A stretch of DNA of 64,000 nt from Sysuimicrobium calidum. GTDB taxonomy: Bacteria > Sysuimicrobiota > Sysuimicrobiia > Sysuimicrobiales > Sysuimicrobiaceae. The DNA lies in NCBI GenBank assembly GCA_031459935.1, contig JAVKHN010000002.1, positions 62,001-126,000 of the forward strand. Reading direction: 5' to 3'. The position numbers and the translations under genes are program-made. The notes under the pieces were generated by a model. The model searched no databases. It was not told the origin of the DNA and was given only the letters and a program-made list of their open reading frames with translations. Positions 1 through 7,510 of the stretch are shown piece by piece (the first letter of the stretch is position 1; each line of letters opens with the position of its first letter).

Positions 1-543
1 GACCAGAAGGGGCTCGACCTCGTCCAGGCCTGCCTGGACCGGATGGTGGCTGCGGGCGCGCAGTTCGTGCTATTGGGAACCGGGGATCCCCGGTACGAGG
101 TCGCCTTTACGGAGGCCGCGCGCCGGTACCCCCGGCAGGTGGGGGTCCGCATCGGGTTCGACGAAGGGCTCGCGCACCGCATCGAGGCGGGCTGCGACAT
201 CTTCCTGATGCCCTCCCGCTACGAACCCTCCGGCCTCAACCAGCTCTACAGCCTCCGGTACGGGACCGTGCCCGTGGTCCGGCGAACCGGGGGGCTTGCG
301 GACAGCATCGTGGACGCCACCCCGGAGACCGTTGCCCGTGGGGAGGCCAACGGGTTCGTGTTCGAGGCGTACGCCCCGGATGCCCTCTGGGAGGCCCTCC
401 GTCGGGCCCTGGACGCGTTCCGGAACCCCGCGCTCTGGCGTACACTGGTGCAGGCCGGGATGCGGGCGGACTTCTCCTGGAAGCGGTCCGCGCGTCGGTA
501 CGTGGAGATGTACGAACGAGCCTGTGCGAAGAGGAGGCGTTGA
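1..543 (+). CDS. glgA: Glycogen synthase, C-terminal part (5' end outside window)
   Basis: C-terminal 180 residues of a family GT5 glycogen/starch synthase, which adds glucose from ADP-glucose to an alpha-1,4-glucan in the cytoplasm. The frame is open from the first base, so the gene starts before the window. Signatures seen: DQKGLDLV at the left edge, GTGDPRYE, and the donor-site stretch PSRYEPSGLNQ followed by TGGLADSIVD. The next gene, galT, has its GAGGAGG ribosome site inside the last codons here, so the two are probably co-transcribed. A glgC gene that would make the ADP-glucose donor lies at 13175-14410. The family is clear; only the missing N-terminal half limits the call. Confidence 0.93.
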   Translation, partial: DQKGLDLVQACLDRMVAAGAQFVLLGTGDPRYEVAFTEAARRYPRQVGVRIGFDEGLAHRIEAGCDIFLMPSRYEPSGLNQLYSLRYGTVPVVRRTGGLADSIVDATPETVARGEANGFVFEAYAPDALWEALRRALDAFRNPALWRTLVQAGMRADFSWKRSARRYVEMYERACAKRRR

Positions 544-545
544 GC

Positions 546-1604
546 GTGCCTGAGCTGCGGCGGGACGCCATCTCCGGCCGGTGGGTGATCATCGCCACGG
601 ACCGAGCCACCCGCCCCACGGACTTCGTCCGGCCCAAGGAGGCGGTGCAGGACCGGGACCGCTGCCCCTTCTGCTGGGGCAAGGAGTCCGAGACCCCGCC
701 CGAGATCTTGGCCATCCGGCCGGACGGAAGTCCTCCCAATACCCCCGGTTGGGAGGTGCGGGTGGTTCCCAACAAGTTCCCCGCCCTCCGCATCGAGGGG
801 GTGCTGGCACCCGTGGGTGCGCCGCTCTTCGAGCACATGGAGGGGGTCGGAGCCCACGAGGTGATCATCGAAACTCCGGAACACGACACGCACCTGGGGG
901 TTATGCCCCCGGAGCAGGTGGCCAAGGTGCTTTGGGTGTACCGGGAGCGGTACCTGGACCTCGACCGGGATCCCCGGTTCCGGTACGCACTGCTCTTCCG
1001 CAATCACGGTCGCAGCGCGGGCGCAAGCCTCTCCCATCCGCACTCCCAGCTCATCGCCCTTCCGGTCCTCCCCCGACGGGCGGAGGAGGAGCTGGAGGTG
1101 GCCCGAGGGTACTTCGCGGATCGGGCCCGCTGTCTGTACTGCGATGTGCTGGATGCGGAGCGGAGCAGCGGCGATCGGCTGGTGTACGAGAACGACGGCT
1201 TCGTGGCCTACGAGCCCTACGCCTCCCGCTTCCCGTACGAGACGTGGATCGTCCCCAAGCGCCACGCGGCCTCCTTCGGCGATCTCCGGGACGAGGAACT
1301 CCTGGAGGCTGCAGATGCCCTCCGTACCACCTTGTGGAAGCTCCACACGGTTCTCGAGAACCCCCCGTACAACTTCATCGTGCACACCGTACCCTACGAT
1401 TCCTTCCCCGGCCACTTCTACCACTGGCACGTGGAGATCATGCCACGGCTCACACAGGTGGCGGGGTTCGAGTGGGGCACGGGCTTCTACATCAACGTCG
1501 TCCCGCCGGAGGAGGCGGCCCGACAGATGCGCTCCGCAGAGCCGGTACCGACCCTCCTCGCTTCCCGGGAGGTGGCGAACCTCCATGGGGAGGTGGGGTG
1601 CTAG
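546..1604 (+). CDS. galT: Galactose-1-phosphate uridylyltransferase
   Basis: 352-residue HIT-superfamily nucleotidyltransferase that exchanges UMP between UDP-glucose and a hexose 1-phosphate (Leloir pathway). The active-site motif HPHSQ is at about residues 164-168, and a zinc-type CPFC pair is at residues 40-43. A second HIT-like half carries HFYHWHVEI near the C-terminus. I chose GTG at 546 because GAGGAGG at 531-537 sits 8 bases before it; a TTG at 540 overlapping the glgA stop is too close to that site. The gene sits in a glycogen/sugar-nucleotide context. Related thermophile enzymes may act on other hexose phosphates, so the exact substrate is inferred. Confidence 0.9.
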   Translation: MPELRRDAISGRWVIIATDRATRPTDFVRPKEAVQDRDRCPFCWGKESETPPEILAIRPDGSPPNTPGWEVRVVPNKFPALRIEGVLAPVGAPLFEHMEGVGAHEVIIETPEHDTHLGVMPPEQVAKVLWVYRERYLDLDRDPRFRYALLFRNHGRSAGASLSHPHSQLIALPVLPRRAEEELEVARGYFADRARCLYCDVLDAERSSGDRLVYENDGFVAYEPYASRFPYETWIVPKRHAASFGDLRDEELLEAADALRTTLWKLHTVLENPPYNFIVHTVPYDSFPGHFYHWHVEIMPRLTQVAGFEWGTGFYINVVPPEEAARQMRSAEPVPTLLASREVANLHGEVGC

Positions 1605-1617
1605 GAGGTCACGGTCC

Positions 1618-2052
1618 GTGTGGCAAGCCGCGGTCGTGGGCGGACTGTGCACGGTGGGGTTTCTGGATAGCCTCTACTTCACGTTGGTTCAGTACCGGAT
1701 TCTCCCACCGGATCCCAGGTGGCTCCCGCGTTTCTGCCGGGTGGAGCAGGGCCGCTGTCTTTCCCTTCTGCAGGCTCCGGAGGCGCGCCTGCTGTGGATT
1801 CCCAATAGCGTGGTGGGCCTGGGGTTCTATCCCGGGGTATTCGCCGCGGCCCTCCTGGGTCAGCTGGGAGACCGGCGGTGGCTGGGCGCTGCCCTAGTTG
1901 TCGCCCTCGGGGCCGTGCTCGCCAGCTTTTATCTGGTCTGGGCCCTCTTGAGACGGCTGCGCATCCACTGTCCTTTGTGCTATCTTGCCCATGTTGTGAA
2001 CGCCGCGCTGCTGGCGCTGCTGATCTTTGCAGCGCGCACGGGATGGAGGTAG
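1618..2052 (+). CDS. Vitamin K epoxide reductase (VKOR) family membrane oxidoreductase
   Basis: 144-residue protein with about four membrane segments. The VKOR four-cysteine pattern is visible: C40 and C47 in the loop after the first helix, and a CPLC redox pair at residues 118-121 in the last hairpin. IPNSVVGLGFY resembles the conserved Ser-Gly stretch of the family. Bacterial VKOR homologues reoxidise DsbA-like thiol oxidases using quinones; here the quinone would be menaquinone, whose genes are at 46869-53249. No fused thioredoxin domain is present, so a partner must be elsewhere. Start GTG 1618 follows AGGAGGT at 1603-1609 by 8 bases; an in-frame ATG at 1585 is the alternative. The gene overlaps galT's end region and nearly abuts the aminotransferase. 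Confidence 0.75.
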   Translation: MWQAAVVGGLCTVGFLDSLYFTLVQYRILPPDPRWLPRFCRVEQGRCLSLLQAPEARLLWIPNSVVGLGFYPGVFAAALLGQLGDRRWLGAALVVALGAVLASFYLVWALLRRLRIHCPLCYLAHVVNAALLALLIFAARTGWR

Positions 2053-2054
2053 TT

Positions 2055-3227
2055 ATGGAGATCGGGGACTTCCGACCCGCGGATCGTCTGCTCCTGGGCC
2101 CCGGGCCCGCCAACGTGCACCCCCGCGTCCTGCGGGCCCTGGGCACACCGGTTCTGGGGCATCTGGACCCCCAGTTCCTCTCCACCCTTGCGGAGGTGGC
2201 AGATCTCCTCCGTGCTGCCTACCGGACCCGCAACGAGTGGACCTTCGCGGTCTCGGGGACGGGGAGCGCGGGGATGGAGGCGGTGGCCAGTAGCCTCACG
2301 GAGCCGGGGGATCGGGTCCTGGTGTGCGTGGCCGGGTACTTCGGCGACCGGATGCGGGAGGTGTTCCGCAGGTGCGGGGCGGAGGTGGTCACGGTGGAGT
2401 CCCCGTGGGGCAGGCCTGTGGATCCGGAAGACGTGGCGCGCGTGGCCCGGGAGGTGCGGCCCCGCATCCTGGCCCTGGTGCACGCGGAGACCTCCACCGG
2501 GGTCCAGCAGCCCCTGGAGGAGATCCGGGACATCGCCCGCGCGCACGGGGCACTCCTGGTGGTGGATGCTGTTACCTCCTTCGGCGGCGTACCTCTGGAG
2601 GTGGATCGGACGGGATTGGACGCAGTGTTCGCCTGCACCCAGAAGTGCCTCGGGGCGCCTCCCGGGATGAGCCCGGTGACGCTCAGCGAGGCCGCGGTGC
2701 GGAAGATCCAGGGACGACGCCGGTCCGTGCAGTCCTACTACTTCGATCTGGGTCTTTTGTGGGGCTACTGGTCAGGTAGCGGATACCACCACACCATGTC
2801 CGCCACCCTGGTGTATGCCCTCCGCGAGGCCCTCCGCATCCTCGTGGAGGAGGGTCTGGAAGCCCGGTGGGCTCGGCATGAACGGGTCGGGCGGGCGTTG
2901 CAGGTGGGGCTACAGGCTATGGGCCTTGAGCTCTTCGCGGCAGAGGGCTACCGGCTCCCCGTGCTCACCACGGCGCGGGTGCCCGAGGGCGTGGACGGCG
3001 AGCGGGTGCGGAGCCGGCTGCTGGAAGAATTCGACATCGAGATCGGAGCGGGATTCGGTTCCTTCCGAAACCACATCTGGCGCATCGGCACCATGGGCTA
3101 CAACGCCCAGCCCCGCACAGTGCTTCTGCTCCTGTCGGCCTTGGAGGCGGTGCTCCGAGAGGAGGGATTCCCTGTGCCGCCGGGAGCGGGCACGGCGGCT
3201 GCGCTGGAGTCCCTGAAAGGGCCCTAG
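2055..3227 (+). CDS. Class V aminotransferase, alanine/serine-glyoxylate type
   Basis: 390-residue PLP enzyme of fold type I, class V. It opens with LLLGPGPANVHPRVL and has LGHLDPQF, VSGTGSAGMEA and the PLP lysine at about residue 197 in TQKCLG, all typical of alanine-glyoxylate and serine-glyoxylate aminotransferases. It would convert glyoxylate to glycine, which fits the malate synthase and glycolate oxidase genes 1.3 kb downstream. ATG 2055 was chosen because GGAGGT at 2045-2050 precedes it; an in-frame ATG at 2043 lacks a site. It follows the VKOR gene by 2 bases, so translation is probably coupled. A purine-catabolism or phosphoserine role is possible but less likely given the neighbours. 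Confidence 0.85.
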   Translation: MEIGDFRPADRLLLGPGPANVHPRVLRALGTPVLGHLDPQFLSTLAEVADLLRAAYRTRNEWTFAVSGTGSAGMEAVASSLTEPGDRVLVCVAGYFGDRMREVFRRCGAEVVTVESPWGRPVDPEDVARVAREVRPRILALVHAETSTGVQQPLEEIRDIARAHGALLVVDAVTSFGGVPLEVDRTGLDAVFACTQKCLGAPPGMSPVTLSEAAVRKIQGRRRSVQSYYFDLGLLWGYWSGSGYHHTMSATLVYALREALRILVEEGLEARWARHERVGRALQVGLQAMGLELFAAEGYRLPVLTTARVPEGVDGERVRSRLLEEFDIEIGAGFGSFRNHIWRIGTMGYNAQPRTVLLLLSALEAVLREEGFPVPPGAGTAAALESLKGP

Positions 3228-3309
3228 CGGCTATATGGGTCCTGCCTTTTCGCAGGGGAGCCGGAACTCGATAATGGAACCTAGAGGGGGCTCCGCGAAG
3301 GGGGGGGAG

Positions 3310-3588
3310 ATGCGGATGGTCTATCAGGACTTCTTCGCTTTTCTTATTCTTCTTGCCATTGCCATCGTGGTGACCGCCGCGAAAGTGGTCATCAGCAAGC
3401 AGAAGCCGGCGCCCTTTGACCTCGCCCTAGACCTGGTGATCGCCTACCTGGGTGCCTGGGTGGGCTCACCGGTTTTCGGCAGCTGGTTCTCCGGGATCGG
3501 ATACCAGCAGGTGGCGATCATCCCGGCTCTGCTTGGCGGGATCTCCGCTCTTGTTCTGCGTGCCGCCTATCTGAGGGAGCGGGCCTGA
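3310..3588 (+). CDS. Small membrane protein, GlsB/YeaQ-like (tentative)
   Basis: 92-residue hydrophobic protein with three predicted membrane segments (about residues 6-24, 40-58 and 68-86) and a short basic tail. Size and the Gly/Ala-rich helices resemble the GlsB/YeaQ/YmgE family of small stress-associated membrane proteins, but I see no decisive motif. ATG 3310 lies directly behind a G-rich purine stretch (3299-3308) that can serve as ribosome site; the frame extends further upstream without one. A weak promoter-like TTTTCG-17-GATAAT (-10 at 3270-3275) precedes it. The function is unknown. Confidence 0.55.
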   Translation: MRMVYQDFFAFLILLAIAIVVTAAKVVISKQKPAPFDLALDLVIAYLGAWVGSPVFGSWFSGIGYQQVAIIPALLGGISALVLRAAYLRERA

Positions 3589-3601
3589 CGGCCCTGTCTT
3601 C

Positions 3602-3628
3602 TAAAAAATAAAAACCCGGAGCCCCCTC
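3602..3628 (-). terminator. Probable terminator of the IclR gene
   Basis: Just after the IclR stop, the minus strand reads a G-rich stretch with a short GAG/CTC stem and then TTTTTATTTTTT (plus 3602-3614). The T tract is the strongest in the window. The stem is weak, so a Rho-assisted or longer structure is possible. On the plus strand the end of the small membrane gene carries GGGCC-TGAC-GGCCC (about 3580-3593), which may terminate from the other side. Confidence 0.5.
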
Positions 3629-4432
3629 TCATCCCCCCTTGCCTTCGGGAAACCCCATCAGCATGCTGATGCGCTGAGCCGCCGTCATCACGGCACGGGC
3701 CACCTCGGGAATCCGGCGGTATGGGAGACGGGTTGTGGGGGCGGAGACGGAGAGGGCCGCCACGACCCTTCCCGTAGCGTCCCGCACGGGCGCTGCCACG
3801 CACCGCACCCCGATCTCCCGCTCCTCCCGGTCCAGCGCGTAGCCACGGGCCCGCACCACACGCAGCTCCTGCAGAACCAGCTCCGGGTCCGTGAGGGTCC
3901 GGGGGGTGTAGCGGGGAAGAGGCCCGGGGCCCAGTAGGGACCGCACCTCCTGCTCCGGCTCCCACGCCAGCAGCACCTTGCCCACGCCCGTGCAGTACAG
4001 GGGATGCCGGGCGCCGGGGTGTGCGAACAGCCTGAGCATGCGGGGGCTTTCCACCTGCAGGACGTAGACGGCCTCCCGGCCGTCCCGCACCGCGAGGTTG
4101 GTGGTCTCGCTCAGATGTTTCACCAGTTCCGCCATCACAGGCCGGGCCACCTCCGGGAGCCGGTGAGACGTGAGGAAGGCGGTCCCCACCTCGAAGGCCT
4201 TCAAGCCCACGCGGTAACGTCCGGACCCCTCCACCTGAGCCACGAACCCGCGGCGGCACAGGGTCTCCAGAAGGCGGTGCGTGGTGCTGAAGGGGAGGTG
4301 CGCTTGGCGGGCGATCTCCGTGAGGCTCTGCTCCGGGGTCCGTGCGAGGATCTCCAGCACCTGCAGGCCCCGCACGAGGGACCGCACGGCGCGCTCTCCG
4401 CTGGCGAGACCGGTGGTCCGAGGGCGCCCCAT
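3629..4432 (-). CDS. IclR-family transcriptional regulator
   Basis: 267-residue regulator with an N-terminal winged helix (residues about 13-75; SLTEIARQAHLPFSTTHRLL) and a C-terminal IclR effector domain (PLYCTGVGKVLLA, REREIGVRCVAAPV). Members usually sense small organic acids such as glyoxylate or pyruvate. It is divergent from malate synthase and glcDEF, so control of glyoxylate/glycolate use is the natural inference. I place the start at ATG 4432, because a promoter with -10 TACAAT at plus 4443-4448 ends only 10 bases before it. The longer start at 4444 would lie inside the -10 box. The transcript would therefore be almost leaderless. A palindrome at 4436-4452 covers this -10 box, which suggests autorepression. 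Confidence 0.88.
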   Translation of the reverse strand: MGRPRTTGLASGERAVRSLVRGLQVLEILARTPEQSLTEIARQAHLPFSTTHRLLETLCRRGFVAQVEGSGRYRVGLKAFEVGTAFLTSHRLPEVARPVMAELVKHLSETTNLAVRDGREAVYVLQVESPRMLRLFAHPGARHPLYCTGVGKVLLAWEPEQEVRSLLGPGPLPRYTPRTLTDPELVLQELRVVRARGYALDREEREIGVRCVAAPVRDATGRVVAALSVSAPTTRLPYRRIPEVARAVMTAAQRISMLMGFPEGKGG

Positions 4433-4435
4433 GTC

Positions 4436-4452
4436 TTTCCACATTGTAGAAA
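4436..4452. promoter_or_regulatory. Putative IclR operator (17-bp imperfect palindrome)
   Basis: TTTCCACATTGTAGAAA matches its own reverse complement at 14 of 17 positions. The half-site TTTCYACA is similar in style to operators of IclR-family proteins such as KdgR. It covers the iclR -10 box and lies about 50-65 bases upstream of the expected aceB start. It could therefore repress iclR and activate or repress aceB. Confidence 0.55.
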
Positions 4453-4472
4453 AAACTTCCGTATATTGACAA
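4443..4472 (-). promoter_or_regulatory. Promoter of iclR
   Basis: Minus-strand -35 TTGTCA (plus 4467-4472), 18-base spacer, and -10 TACAAT (plus 4443-4448). The predicted start of transcription is 2-4 bases before ATG 4432. The -35 box almost coincides with that of the divergent aceB promoter, so the two cannot easily be occupied together. Confidence 0.6.
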
Positions 4473-4494
4473 TCCCGCGGATGAAGGCTACCCT
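4466..4494 (+). promoter_or_regulatory. Promoter of aceB-glcDEF
   Basis: Perfect -35 TTGACA at 4466-4471, 17-base spacer, and -10 TACCCT at 4489-4494, which keeps only the most conserved TA...T positions. The weak -10 and the upstream palindrome suit an activated promoter. The ribosome site GGAGG (4505-4509) follows within about 8 bases of the expected transcript start. Confidence 0.6.
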
Positions 4495-4517
4495 GCCCGC
4501 GAACGGAGGTGATGGAG

Positions 4518-6104
4518 ATGGCCATCGCGGCGCGCGGCGTGGAAGTGCTCAAGGACGCGGGACCGGACCAGGCCCTGGTCCTGACCCCGCAGGCTCTGGA
4601 GTTCGTGGCGGCCCTGCACCGGGAGTTCAACGGGACCCGTAAGGCCCTGCTGGAACGGCGGAAGGAACGTCAGCGGGAGATTTCAGTCGGAGTCCTGCCC
4701 GACTTCCCCTCCGAGACCCGGCACATCCGGGAGTCCACATGGACCGTGGCCCCCGCGCCTCCAGACCTCCAGGACCGCCGGGTGGAGATCACGGGTCCCG
4801 TGGACCGCAAGATGATGATCAATGCCCTCAACTCCGGAGCCCAGGTCTTCATGGCGGATTTCGAAGACGCCCTCTCTCCCACCTGGACCAACGTGATCTC
4901 CGGACAGAAGAACCTCATGGACGCGGTGCGGCGTACCCTCGAGTACGTGAGTCCGGAAGGCAAGGTCTACCGGCTTGCGGATCAGACCGCCACCCTGCTG
5001 GTGCGCCCGCGGGGGTGGCACTTGGTGGAGCGGCACGTGCGGGTGGACGGGGAGCCCATCTCCGCCAGCCTCTTCGACTTCGGTCTTTACTTCTTTCACA
5101 ATGCCCGGGAGCTGCTGGAGCGCAGCACGGGACCCTATTTCTACCTGCCCAAGCTGGAAAGCTACCTCGAGGCCAGGCTGTGGAACGAGGTCTTCTGCTT
5201 CGCCCAGGACCGACTCGGGATCCCCCGGGGCACCATCCGGGCAACCGTGCTCATCGAGACCATCCTCGCGGCCTTCGAGATGGACGAGATCCTCTGGGAG
5301 CTGCGGGATCATGCTTCCGGCCTCAATGCGGGTCGCTGGGACTACATCTTCAGCGTGATCAAGAAGTTCCGGGATCGTCCGGAGTACGTGCTCCCGGACC
5401 GGGCTCAGGTGACCATGACCGTGCCCTTCATGCACGCCTACACGGAGCTGCTGGTCCGTACCTGCCACCGCCGGGGCGCGCACGCCATCGGGGGGATGGC
5501 GGCCTTCGTGCCCAGCCGCAAGGACCCGCGCGTGAACGAGACCGCCTTCGCCAAGGTCCGGGAGGACAAGGAGCGGGAGTCCGCGCAGGGCTTTGATGGC
5601 ACCTGGGTGGCGCACCCGGATCTCGTGCCCATCGCCCGGGACCCCTTCGACCGGGTACTGGCGGATCGCCCGCACCAGAAGCACCTGCTGCGGGAGGACG
5701 TGCGTGTCACCGCACAGGACCTCTTGGACTTCCGGGTTCCGGGAGGCCGCCGGACGGAGCACGGCGTGTGGAACAACGTGAGCGTGGCCCTGCAGTACCT
5801 GGAGGCCTGGCTGCGGGGCACGGGGGCTGTGGCCATCTACAACCTCATGGAGGACACCGCCACCGCGGAGATCTGCCGGGCGCAGCTGTGGCAGTGGATC
5901 CATCACCGTGCCAAGATGGAGGACGGGAGGCCCGTGACCCCAGAGCTGTACCTGTCCGAGCGGGAGAAGGAGGTGGCACGGCTCGCGGCAGAGCGGCAGG
6001 ATCCCTCCGCCCTCCACGAGGCCGCGGAGCTCCTGGATCGCTTGGTGCTGGCGGAGGAGTTCCCGGAGTTCCTGACGCTCCTGGCCTACGACCGCCTGGA
6101 ATGA
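4518..6104 (+). CDS. aceB: Malate synthase A
   Basis: 528-residue malate synthase that condenses glyoxylate with acetyl-CoA to malate. Family-A length and motifs are present: ALNSGAQVFMADFEDALSPTW at about residues 103-122, a central RPRGWHL, and the late YNLMEDTATAEI stretch. ATG 4518 lies 8 bases after GGAGG; ATG 4512 and GTG 4509 are too close to it. The stop overlaps the glcD start (ATGA), so the genes are translationally coupled. No isocitrate lyase is visible here. Paired with glycolate oxidase, the enzyme more likely serves glycolate assimilation than the classical glyoxylate shunt, although aceA could be elsewhere. Confidence 0.95.
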   Translation: MAIAARGVEVLKDAGPDQALVLTPQALEFVAALHREFNGTRKALLERRKERQREISVGVLPDFPSETRHIRESTWTVAPAPPDLQDRRVEITGPVDRKMMINALNSGAQVFMADFEDALSPTWTNVISGQKNLMDAVRRTLEYVSPEGKVYRLADQTATLLVRPRGWHLVERHVRVDGEPISASLFDFGLYFFHNARELLERSTGPYFYLPKLESYLEARLWNEVFCFAQDRLGIPRGTIRATVLIETILAAFEMDEILWELRDHASGLNAGRWDYIFSVIKKFRDRPEYVLPDRAQVTMTVPFMHAYTELLVRTCHRRGAHAIGGMAAFVPSRKDPRVNETAFAKVREDKERESAQGFDGTWVAHPDLVPIARDPFDRVLADRPHQKHLLREDVRVTAQDLLDFRVPGGRRTEHGVWNNVSVALQYLEAWLRGTGAVAIYNLMEDTATAEICRAQLWQWIHHRAKMEDGRPVTPELYLSEREKEVARLAAERQDPSALHEAAELLDRLVLAEEFPEFLTLLAYDRLE

Positions 6105-7510
6105 GACGGACTGTACCTCTCGTAGACGCCCTGCGGAGCATCTATCCGCGGGACCGGATCCTCACGCGACCCGCGGAGCTGGCGCCGTACGAATCCGATG
6201 CCCTCACGGGCTTCCGGTCCCGGCCGCTCGCGGTGGTGCTGCCCGAGACGCAGGACGAGGTGATCGCCACCGTGCGCTGGTGCTACCGGAAGGGGGTGCC
6301 GTTCGTGGCCCGGGGGAGCGGCACGAGCCTCTCAGGAGGCAGCCTACCCGTGGAGGACGGAATCGTCATCGCCCTCAACCGGCTGAACCGGATCCTCCGT
6401 CTGGACCCCGAGGAGCGCATCGCGGTGGTGGAGCCGGGGGTCCCGAACCTTGAGGTCTCCCGGGCTGCGGCTCCCTACGGCCTCTCCTACGCCCCGGATC
6501 CCAGCAGCCAGGCCGTGTGCACCATCGGCGGGAATGTGGCGTTTAACTCCGGGGGGGCCCACTGCCTCAAGTACGGGATGACCGCCAACCACGTGCTCGG
6601 CATCAAGGCGGTGCTGGCGGACGGGGAGGTGGTGCGGTTCGGCGGCGAGAGTCTGGAAGGGGTGGGTCCGGACCTCGTGGGGATCTTCGTGGGCTCGGAA
6701 GGGCTTTTCGGCATCGCCCTGGAGATCACCCTGCGCTTGGTGCCGCGCCCTGAAGCCTACCGCACCGTGCTCGCCGCCTACCGGAGCCTGCTGGAGGCGG
6801 GGGAGGCCGTGGCCCGGGTGGTGGCCTCTGGGCTCCTGCCCGGGGCCATCGAGATCATGGACCGGCTCAGCCTGGAGGCTGCGGAGGCCGCGATGGGCGC
6901 GGGCTATCCCCGGGATGCCGCGGCCGTGCTCATCGTGGAACTGGAGGGGGAGGAGCCGGAGGTGGAATCGGAGCTGCGGCAGCTGCTGGAGGTGATCCGG
7001 CCCTCCGGGCCCCTGGAGGTGCGCCTCGCAAAGGATGAGGCGGAGCGACAAAAGATCTGGAAGGGACGGAAGGGAGCGTTCTCCGCGGTAGGACGGCTCA
7101 GCCCGGATTATCTGGTCCAGGACGGGGTGGTGCCGCGCACGAAGCTCGCTCAGGCCCTGGAGGAGATCGAACGCCTGAGCGCCGCCTACGGCCTGAGGGT
7201 GGCCAACGTCTTCCACGCGGGAGACGGCAACCTCCACCCCCTCATCCTGTACGACGGTCGAAACCCCGGTGAGCTGGAGCGGGCGGAAGCGCTGGCGGGG
7301 GAGATCCTGCGGATGTGCATCCGCCTGGGAGGGTCCATCACAGGCGAACACGGGGTGGGCGTGGAGAAGCGGAAGTACCTCGCGGAGATGTTCACGGAGA
7401 CGGATCTTGCCGTCATGCGTCGCCTTCGGCACGCCATGGATCCCCGGGAGCTCGCGAACCGGGGCAAGGTGTTCCCCCCGGAACCGGTGGCTGCTACAGT
7501 GGGGGCATGA
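6101..7510 (+). CDS. glcD: Glycolate oxidase subunit GlcD (FAD-linked)
   Basis: 469-residue FAD-linked oxidase with an N-terminal PCMH-type FAD domain (GSGTSLSGGSLP at about residues 70-81) and a C-terminal FAD-oxidase cap (VFHAGDGNLHPLI, GSITGEHGVGVEK). With GlcE and GlcF it oxidises glycolate to glyoxylate and passes electrons to the respiratory chain. It overlaps aceB at the front and glcE at the back by ATGA junctions, a tightly coupled operon. D-lactate or 2-hydroxyglutarate dehydrogenases share the fold. The glcE-glcF companions and malate synthase favour glycolate. Confidence 0.92.
   Translation: MRRTVPLVDALRSIYPRDRILTRPAELAPYESDALTGFRSRPLAVVLPETQDEVIATVRWCYRKGVPFVARGSGTSLSGGSLPVEDGIVIALNRLNRILRLDPEERIAVVEPGVPNLEVSRAAAPYGLSYAPDPSSQAVCTIGGNVAFNSGGAHCLKYGMTANHVLGIKAVLADGEVVRFGGESLEGVGPDLVGIFVGSEGLFGIALEITLRLVPRPEAYRTVLAAYRSLLEAGEAVARVVASGLLPGAIEIMDRLSLEAAEAAMGAGYPRDAAAVLIVELEGEEPEVESELRQLLEVIRPSGPLEVRLAKDEAERQKIWKGRKGAFSAVGRLSPDYLVQDGVVPRTKLAQALEEIERLSAAYGLRVANVFHAGDGNLHPLILYDGRNPGELERAEALAGEILRMCIRLGGSITGEHGVGVEKRKYLAEMFTETDLAVMRRLRHAMDPRELANRGKVFPPEPVAATVGA

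Noticed and set aside
3241..3256. CCTGC-CTTTTC-GCAGG hairpin after the aminotransferase gene as terminator
   Set aside because: The stem has only 5 pairs and no T tract follows; the next gene may be read through.
4433..4444. Upstream ATG 4444 as the IclR start (MWKD extension)
   Set aside because: It lies inside the -10 box TACAAT of the best promoter, so it could not be on that transcript.
4683..6017. Long minus-strand open frame opposite malate synthase
   Set aside because: Antisense of a conserved gene; the translation is rich in His, Leu and Arg without any domain, as expected for GC-rich shadow frames.
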